From: Acomys russatus
Taxonomy: Eukaryota > Chordata > Mammalia > Rodentia > Muridae
NCBI RefSeq assembly: GCF_903995435.1
Contig: NC_067141.1
Location: forward strand, 49,367,466-49,431,465
Direction of reading: 5' to 3'
Length of the DNA: 64,000 nt
Shown: positions 58,501 through 64,000 of the stretch, piece by piece
How the letters are laid out: every line of letters starts with the position of its first letter
Numbering within the stretch: position 1 is the stretch's first letter
Translations under genes and position numbers: made by a program
The notes under the pieces: generated by a model
The model's database searches: none
What the model was told of the DNA's origin: nothing
What the model saw: the letters and a program-made list of their open reading frames with translations, nothing else

Positions 58501-60048
58501 ATGGATCACAGAATGAAGAAGATAAAGGAGTCGACATGACTGACAGAGTGCTTGCATTCTATAGTTAAGCACTTTACAATTGTATTCTGTCATAAATGTT
58601 GTATCTTATATCACTTTTAAGATCTTGATTGGGTACAGAATCAAATGAAGAAGCTAAGCATGGTAGCACAGTCCTGTAATCCCAGCACTTGGTAAGGAGA
58701 AACAGAAAGACCAGGGCTTCAAGGTTAACTTTAGAAAGTTAGGCTGGCCTGGGCCACACCAGACCTTGTCTTAAAACACCAAAACTAATGAGTGGAGCTG
58801 CGAAGACGGCTCAATGGGTAAGAGCACTCACTGTGCACATATGAGGAGCTGAGTTTGAATCTCCGGCACATGCTAAAAGCCAGACCTGCCACAGACTCCT
58901 GCCACCAAAAGCACCACTATGCCTATCTCACAATGATGGGCTGTGCCCTCAGGAGCCTGGAGCCAAAATAAAATGTTCCTTTCATCAGGTATTTTGCCAC
59001 AGTGGAAAGAAAAGCAACTACATTTAACAAATCCAGAAATACAGGACTGAAGCGTTCATATTATAATAAAAGAAGTAAGCAACACACATTAGGATTCCAT
59101 CCACCTCTGTAAGTGCCAGCAAAAGCTAACCATAACCTTACAGGTTTTGCTGTTTGTCTGGGGGAGAGGGGTTTCTTTCAGTGTTGGGAAAGTGAGCGTG
59201 GGGCCTCAGGCATGTAAAGCAAGTCCTTCTCCGTGAGCTAAGGCTGCAGCCTGTATTCTGTATCTTAAAGGCAAAGTTGTCAGGTTTCTTTTAGTACTAG
59301 TGTAGCCATCAGCAAGCACTGCACACAACTACTTTACATGACTCCACATGCAAAGCTATGTATGCAGTACTTCCCTGGTAACTGAAGAAATTTCAATGCA
59401 TGATGTGGACTATAACTGTCGTATCCGTCTTAGCTCCCTAGGTCTTCAGAAGCTATTTTCTACAAGGAATGCCCTTTACAACAATGGTATGGGAAAGCTC
59501 ACTATTCTGTCCATGAAAAACTAAGCTGTAAGCTGGGCATGGTGGCACACATGCCTTTGATCCCAGCACAGGAGGGTTCCAGGCCAGCCTGGTCTACAAA
59601 GTGAGTCCAGAACAGCCAAAGCTCTTGTTACACAGTGAATCCTGTCTTGAAAAACCAAACAAACAAACAAACAAACAAAAAACCGAGAAAACCTAAGTTG
59701 TAAAGAACTTCAATCCCTGTCTCTGTTTGGCATACCTATAGGTGCACACTTAGGAATTGCAACAGAAAATGCACAAAACAGATGTTTTCTCTAGAGAGGC
59801 TCAGCATCAGCCTCAGACATCATGCCAAAGAACCTCGCCTGAGGGGTCTGGTCCACACTGATTCAACCATCTCTTCTTTCCTTTAAAGATTCTCATGGGA
59901 AAAGAAGTACAGACAAGCAAAGGTTAGACTACACATGGGCAGTCTACTCAGAGAGACAAAAGCATGTCTGCGTATCCTCCCAAGAGGCAAACTTCATGAA
60001 TGTTGACGTGACAGCAATGAAAGAGTAAAATGATAATGAGAGCACCTC

Positions 60049-60088
<40 letters not shown>

Positions 60089-61610
60089 CTACTATGTATT
60101 GGCCTCGTAGGGACTATTTTGGAAGATCGGGAACAGAACATCTCACAGTCCACACAGTGTATGGTCCCACACATTCATACGTGCTCAGGATGGAAGGCTA
60201 CTTGAAAAGAGGACTTAGACACTACATATGATGGCTTCCGGCCCTTGGGAGGTTGGGGCAGGCAGAGTACCACAAGTCAGGGCCATCTCAGTTCTAACCG
60301 GAGTGAGAAAAAGTGAAAGGGGAGATCTAAAGAGCTAGGAAGGGGAAAATGAGACCCTGTTTTGTTGTTAGTTTATTATATATTTATTATATTAAAACAT
60401 AAAAACTGTAACAACAAAACAGGGTCTCACCATGTACCCCTGGCTTGTCTGGAACTCACAGAGATCCTCTTGTTTCTACCTCCTGAGTGCTAGGATTAAA
60501 AGTGTGCACTACTGGGCTGGAGAGATGGCTCAGAGGTTAAGAGCACTGGCTGCTCCTCCAGAGGTCCTGAGTTCAATTCCCAGCAACTACATGGTGGTTC
60601 ACAACCATCTATAATGTGATCTGCTGCCCTCTTCTGGTGTCCAGGCATATTTGTAGTCAGGGCAATATATACATAGTAAATAAATATTTTTTTAAACGTG
60701 TACACTACCATATCGTTTTGCATTTTCTTGTCATACTGAACTGACATAGACATAGACATTGACACCAGTTTTTGTTTAAATTTTTCTTAATAAAGTATAA
60801 GCAACATTATTTCACAGAATCCAGGCATCACATGCATAAAAAAATAAAAACAAAGAAAGTCATTTTCCTTACAAAATAGGAGGAGAGAATCATCACACAG
60901 ACAGCCAAAATGGAGGCCAGCACAACATCAGGAGGGATTTCTGAACCACTTCTTCCAAGGATAGGAGTAAACATCTCAAAGACAGCCCAGATGAGATACA
61001 GTCCATAAAGATACGGGATAAACATCCCCAAAAGGTAAAGAGCAATAAATCTTCCTTGGGCACCTAGGGGGTTAAAAAAAAAAAAAAAAACTATGAAAGT
61101 ATATAAGATGCATGGCTCGTTTTCACAGTGCTCACCTGCTATAGCACCTGACAGAAAATGAGTTAGATTTGACTCTAGTACCTTTGGTACATGTAATAAA
61201 GTACAATTAGACATTTTTATTAGGGAGGATAAAATACAAATAATATTAAAGTAATATAATAGTGTTATGTTCAGAAACATGAAAATAGGAAGGAGTATAT
61301 AGTGTAAGATAAATACTTGCATGGCATAAAAAATTAAAACATTTTAGAAAGCTAATCTGGTTAAATAAATTATCTCTGGGAGCCTTGTATTTTTAACATA
61401 TTTCCCATTTTTACCAAGAAACAAAATCACCTTACCATGTTTCTTGAAGTCTGTGTACACAAAAAGCTTTGTGAGCAATGGAAATGCTACCCAGACAGCA
61501 TTTATGAATGCAGAGCAAAATCCTTGATAAGTCAAAGTAACAAGAAAACCACAATGCACAAACAATGAGGTGTCAAAGAATATTTCTCCCAGATACAGGC
61601 CGCTGGCATT
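49387..61610 (-). CDS. ERMP1: ERMP1, 3' portion: seven coding exons (endoplasmic reticulum metallopeptidase 1)
   Basis: ERMP1 (Felix-ina, FXNA) is an ER multi-pass membrane protein of the M28 zinc-peptidase family, described as needed for ovarian follicle organisation in rat. Seven minus-strand exons join in frame into 388 codons plus TAA, against about 900 residues for the whole protein. The M28 catalytic domain and its zinc ligands are therefore outside the window. What is present is the transmembrane block (hydrophobic runs in the first three exons here) and the C-terminal domain from about residue 145. Sequons NAS, NST, NDT and NGT occur; which face the lumen is not shown here. All introns are GT-AG. 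The gene is convergent with RIC1, the same neighbour order that I remember from mouse and human. Confidence 0.97.
49642..49805 (-). CDS. ERMP1: ERMP1 window exon 6
   Basis: Codes for residues 280-334, PSHMCFYVRTHKGSTL through QFWIEVQ. It contains the sequon NGT and DYFVFYSHGLQASAWQFW, which reads like a beta-rich domain. The acceptor is ctcttacag and the donor gtggga. A 3.9-kb intron separates it from exon 5. Confidence 0.95.
50546..50695 (+). repeat. B1 SINE, sense
   Basis: Ctgggcagtggtgttgcaca, cactcaggaggcagaggcag and ggttacacagagaagccctg. Confidence 0.88.
51050..51155 (-). repeat. B1 SINE fragment, antisense
   Basis: Tatagaccaggctggccttg and gctagcattaaaggtgtgca. A truncated B2-like head (gagctagagagtgttcagct) lies just before it at about 50991-51030. 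Confidence 0.75.
51306..51410 (+). repeat. Degenerate B1, sense
   Basis: Gccaagtgtggtgacacata, ggcagaggcaggaggaccac and aaggccctgtctcaagc. Confidence 0.65.
51945..52005 (+). repeat. ID-type SINE head, sense
   Basis: Gggctgggatgtagttcagt and gaactcttgccttgcatggg match the tRNA-like ID head. Confidence 0.6.
52205..52520 (-). repeat. Rodent interspersed repeat, opposite orientation to 27779-28165
   Basis: Agaaggtgtggccttactag, then ctgcgctgagcccatcacct and actgtgagccccaaactaaa, ending tcttagttatagtgtcttag. It appears to be the reverse of the same element type as at 27779-28165. Family not named. Confidence 0.55.
53526..53625 (+). repeat. Degenerate B1, sense
   Basis: Gtgtgagggtacatgtttcc, cagcaccgaggcagggaggc and cctgggttctacagtgagac. 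Confidence 0.5.
53738..53853 (-). CDS. ERMP1: ERMP1 window exon 5
   Basis: Codes for residues 241-280, KNWYLPAPEISPRNPVH through WDSIKLTFEAT. The acceptor is ccaatag and the donor gtgagc. The split codons at both ends match the neighbouring exons. Confidence 0.94.
54028..54238 (+). repeat. B3-type SINE, sense
   Basis: Ggctggagagatggcccaac, ccaagttcagttcccagcat and actgtcttctggcctgcccg. Confidence 0.85.
54598..54800 (-). CDS. ERMP1: ERMP1 window exon 4
   Basis: Codes for residues 174-241, HVTRTFHNLEGNIVKRD through WYLPVHFLI. It includes the distinctive DSGIWINGFDYTGMSH and CEENAPLCGFPWY, with two Cys that could pair. The acceptor is ttttcag and the donor gttagt. Confidence 0.96.
55177..55380 (+). 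repeat. B3-type SINE, sense
   Basis: Ggggctgggaagaaggctta, catggttcagttcccacagc and cctgtaactccagctccagg, with a caccaacacagacacacgtg end. Confidence 0.85.
56340..56462 (-). repeat. B1 SINE, antisense, cut by the TATG-type array
   Basis: Ttctgtgtgtagccttagct, ctttgtagaccaggctgacc and aactcacagtgatccacc, then the microsatellite starts exactly where the rest of the B1 should follow. A G run (56350-56361) lies on its other side. Confidence 0.85.
56463..56791. repeat. Alternating pyrimidine/purine microsatellite (TATG/TG/TA)
   Basis: 287 bp (56463-56749) of unbroken pyrimidine-purine alternation built from tatg, tg and ta steps. After a ttt break come 40 more alternating bases (56752-56791), including acgcgcgtgcaca. 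Long reading frames of Tyr, Cys, Val, His, Thr and Ile on both strands are artefacts. Confidence 0.97.
56981..57133 (-). CDS. ERMP1: ERMP1 window exon 3
   Basis: Codes for residues 123-173, INFIYLVNSTKKTIL through KPKRVFLQ. It is 51 whole codons. The run LTLTLVCAATLLLVCSG is the last predicted membrane helix and leads into the C-terminal domain. The acceptor is gcttgtag and the donor gtaagg. Confidence 0.95.
57314..57525 (+). other. Unidentified open segment followed by a GTAAGT donor
   Basis: From the ATG at 57315 the frame MADAFSGPEGSREETKH through GIAFYDSLASNG to KATKLSK is open for 70 codons, then meets gtaagt at 57526. The segment is GC-richer than its flanks, with a weak cctag acceptor-like site just before. 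I do not recognise the protein. It could be a fragment of a retrocopy, an antisense exon in ERMP1, or chance. Confidence 0.3.
58650..58790 (+). repeat. B1 SINE, sense
   Basis: Gctaagcatggtagcacagt, cctgtaatcccagcacttgg and gccacaccagaccttgtctt. Confidence 0.8.
58793..58905 (+). repeat. B3-like SINE head, sense
   Basis: Gagctgcgaagacggctcaa, gggtaagagcactcactgtg and tgagtttgaatctccggcac. Confidence 0.65.
59528..59685 (+). repeat. B1 SINE, sense, with (CAAA)n tail
   Basis: Gctgggcatggtggcacaca, ggccagcctggtctacaaag and a caaacaaacaaacaaac tail. Confidence 0.9.
60053..60088. repeat. (AC)n microsatellite
   Basis: About 17 AC dinucleotides after cagggac. Confidence 0.95.
60418..60512 (-). repeat. 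B1 SINE fragment, antisense
   Basis: Acagggtctcaccatgtacc, ggaactcacagagatcctct and cctgagtgctaggattaaaa. A B2 follows directly. Confidence 0.8.
60513..60698 (+). repeat. B2 SINE, sense, full length
   Basis: Gggctggagagatggctcag, gaggtcctgagttcaattcc, acatggtggttcacaaccat and an aaataaatattttttt tail. This well-kept copy supports a cricetid-like host. Confidence 0.93.
60873..61063 (-). CDS. ERMP1: ERMP1 window exon 2
   Basis: Codes for residues 59-122, GAQGRFIALYLLGMF through CVMILSSYF, with two strong membrane segments separated by the polar loop ILGRSGSEIPPD. The acceptor is ccccctag, preceded by a minus-strand T run, and the donor is gtaagg. Confidence 0.96.
61436..61610 (-). CDS. ERMP1: ERMP1 window exon 1 (transcript order)
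   Basis: Codes for window residues 1-59, NASGLYLGEIFFDTS through KLFVYTDFKKH. It contains hydrophobic segments LFVHCGFLVTLTYQGF and AVWVAFPLLTKLFV, likely membrane helices. On the minus strand the acceptor is cttttag and the donor gtaagg. Confidence 0.95.
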
Positions 61611-62449
61611 CTAAAAGAGAAATACAGTCTCATTCATCATCATTCATAACAATCTCTTGTTGCAATTTCTATCTCAAGGCTAAATGCATCTTATCTTCAG
61701 CCAGGTCAACCCTTCAACTGACTGAAGGAAACACTAATTCTGCTGGCTCCTGCCAGATGTTACTGATTCCAACTGCTACAAAGGACAGGGCAATTCAACA
61801 AGATAAAGAAACCAAGAGTAACGCTGCTCCTGTCATAAAGCTTGGAAACATCCACAATAAAGACATCCATTCCATGTTATTTTTCTGCTTCTGCAACTTC
61901 CAAATACTGTTCAAGCAGTCTACAGCAGTGGTCCATGAAGGGCATTACCAGCTGCTGCAGCATCACAGAACACATAGCAAACCATCCACCCTTCACAGCA
62001 ATGGCCACGGTGGCTGTGTGACGTCATTTCCTGTCTTTGCTATTGCTACTTCATCACCTTTGCTGCCACCTTTTTTTTTTTCTTCTTGATACTTTTCTTG
62101 CAAACTTTGAAGTACCTTTTAAAGATGTCAAGTCCAAGGGCACCTTACACTATTCAGAAGAAGGCTGCCTAAGGAGCTTTAAACATTGTAACACGTGCAG
62201 AAGGGGCTCTGTAAGTGCAAACCTCCATGGTATTATTACCATGCATGCACACCAAACAAGACTAGGTGCCTTTCAGCTTCTTTTTTCTCATTCTCATCTC
62301 TACTTCTCCAGACATTTATGTCTTTAGAGACCTCTCTCTAAAGTTCACTGGCAAAACCGATTTGAGTTGTTAAATACTTAGATGTTTAACCCACTGTTAA
62401 GGAGCATGGTCCTAAAAAAAAAATAATAATTCTCAGAACTCAATCTGAA

Positions 62450-62590
62450 GGCTTGATAGAGTGTTGTGTGCCTGTAATCCCAGCACCCCAGAGGCTGAGG
62501 TAGGGCAGCCTGAGTTTGAAGCAGGCTGGGCTACAGAGCAAGACTCTTACCCAACCTGGGAACATAGTGAGACTCTGAATCACAAAATTC
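62450..62590 (+). repeat. Old B1 SINE, sense
   Basis: Gtgtgcctgtaatcccagca, ccagaggctgaggtagggca and aggctgggctacagagcaag. Confidence 0.75.
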
Positions 62591-63249
62591 AAAACAGTAA
62601 GAGTAGCAATAATTCAATTTGAAACTGAATGAACTCAGAGAGCTTAGTAAGAAACACTGATTATTGTGCATGTTTTACAGTAAGGTCCAAAACTAAACAA
62701 ATGAAATAATATTCCTCAAGTCTCTTTTCATATACACCTCTACTGATCCTTCCCTCACTCCTGTCCTTTTCCAATATAGGTGCTAGAGTTTTCTTACTAA
62801 ATCACAAAACTATTTAACTTTATCTTGCTTTAAAAAAAGAAAAAGTTAATGGTGCCCTGATTTTTACAGCCAACCTCCAATCTCAAATTTCACCCTGACC
62901 TACTTTTTGCTTGCTAATGTTTTTATTACCTTGTCTTCACCTTCACCACACTGAACCCTTTTTTTTTTTTTTTCACTATGGTTCAAATGTGTCTTACACG
63001 TTCCTACTTTTGACTGAGCCCCATTCAAATGTCACCATCTTCATGAATAAAGGATCATCCAATGTGAAGCCCATGTCTCCTGCCCTTGCATTCTGACAGA
63101 ACTGTTTATGCCACGCTTTTTCACATCACTGCACAATGTACAAGAATCACTGTAGTTCTTACATCTTACCAAATGAAGCTGAGCTCAAAGAAAGAGATCA
63201 CATTCTCATGGGGCACTCAGCCAACTGAGTGCTAAAGAGTCTCTGTAAA

Positions 63250-63395
63250 GCAATGAGGCATGCTGGTGGTGCAGGCCTGCAGTCCCAGCTCCTCAGGGAG
63301 CTGAAGCAGGAAGAGCACACATCCAAGACACCCTTGGGATACAGGATGAGTTCAGGGCCAGCCTGAGGAAATCAGCCTGTCTCAAAAGCAAAAAT
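63250..63395 (+). repeat. Old B1 SINE, sense
   Basis: Catgctggtggtgcaggcct, gcagtcccagctcctcaggg and aggatgagttcagggccagc. Confidence 0.7.
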
Positions 63396-64000
63396 AAGAA
63401 GGAAATAAGTAAGAAGGAAAGAAGCTTAGGAGATAGTAAGTCCTTCATATGCAAGCGTAGGGACGTGTGTTCTGTCCCAGGAGCCCATATAAATGAGCCG
63501 TGTACAGTGGCATTCAGTGGTACTCCCAGCTTGGGTCAACAGAGAGGCAGGTCTCTCTCTAGGAATCAGCCAGCCAACTGGCTCTTACAAGCAAGCCGCA
63601 GACCAGTGAGAGACGCAGTGTCACAAAACAAGGTGCTCTTTTCCTTCCTCACTGTTCCAGGCTTGCAGCCATCAAGAACATAGTAACAATCCAGGCAAGG
63701 AGGTTCATGACTAAGCATCTGCTTCAGAGAAAGCAAATGGTCACTGATACCCTTCATCCTGGGTAGGCAAGAGTAGCAAGGACAGAATTTTTGGGAAAGC
63801 TACACAAAATGTACAAAACCACACCATATGACATTTTAGCATAAGAGGCCCTCCTTTTACTTTTTGGTCAGGGTTCCCCCAAGAGACTCTCAGAACATTG
63901 CAGGCCACTGTTAATTACCTTTGGCTGCCCTGCAGAGATAGCAGATAAGTCCCTATTGCTGAAAATACCATGTACAGACATTGGACCCATAGGCCTGCGA

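Larger units (their letters stand above)
57134..60872 (-). other. ERMP1: ERMP1 intron (window exons 2-3)
   Basis: Contains the open + strand segment at 57314-57525, several SINEs and an AC run. Between about 57540 and 58650 it is AT-rich with no element recognised. 58900-59520 is also unassigned. Confidence 0.5.
61611..64000 (-). other. ERMP1: ERMP1 intron upstream of window exon 1, no exon recognised
   Basis: No minus-strand segment matching the preceding ERMP1 exon was found. Two diverged B1 copies are listed separately. Short A and T runs occur (62070, 62945). The 174-codon + strand frame from 61565 is not believed to be a gene. Confidence 0.5.

Noticed and set aside
61565..62089. A 174-codon + strand frame starting MRCQRIFLPDTGRW
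   Set aside because: It begins antisense to an ERMP1 exon, crosses its splice border, and has no recognisable domain. A chance frame is the simplest reading.
63860..63960. A possible further ERMP1 exon on the minus strand (tttcag start, gtaatt end)
   Set aside because: The reading between these borders (NRDLSAISAGQPK) does not match the ERMP1 residues expected before NASGLYLGE.

Overview
This is mammalian nuclear DNA from a murid-like rodent. The evidence is vertebrate GT-AG gene structure, dense rodent SINEs of the B1, B2/B3, B4 and ID families, and a rodent L1. The B2 copies look more like the hamster/vole/deer-mouse (cricetid) type than the house-mouse type. That last point is an impression from memory, not an alignment.

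Two genes lie tail to tail. On the + strand are the last 20 coding exons of RIC1, the catalytic-complex partner of RGP1 in the RAB6A exchange factor at the Golgi. They run from 4962 to the stop codon at 41562-41564. All exons join in one open frame of 1,181 codons plus stop, with GT-AG borders, so the gene looks intact. The N-terminal part, about 240 residues, lies left of the window. On the - strand are the last seven coding exons of ERMP1, an ER multi-pass membrane protein of the M28 metallopeptidase family. They run from 61610 down to the stop codon at 49387-49389, giving 388 codons. The catalytic domain lies right of the window.

Region by region: 1-4124 is a 5'-cut, decayed L1 (ORF2 and 3' UTR) in a RIC1 intron, with a short second L1 3' end nested in it. 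4962-41564 is RIC1; its introns hold SINEs, a 30-copy 38-bp minisatellite (11182-12321), a polypurine/polypyrimidine tract and an antisense Rps2 processed pseudogene (about 38028-38818). 41565 to about 47060 is the RIC1 3' UTR plus intergenic DNA, with a striking 31-bp perfect inverted repeat at 44638-44747 and an ancient antisense L1. About 47060-61610 is ERMP1, with a long 3' UTR and a 287-bp perfectly alternating pyrimidine/purine tract in an intron. 61611-64000 is ERMP1 intron with no recognised exon.

Both genes act in the early secretory pathway, but nothing in the sequence shows that they are co-regulated. I found no CRISPR array, operon, tRNA or rRNA gene, and no clear novel gene system. 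The best candidates for unexplained structure are the 31-bp inverted repeat, the E-box-carrying minisatellite, the Z-DNA-like tract and an unidentified + strand open segment with a splice donor at 57314-57525.
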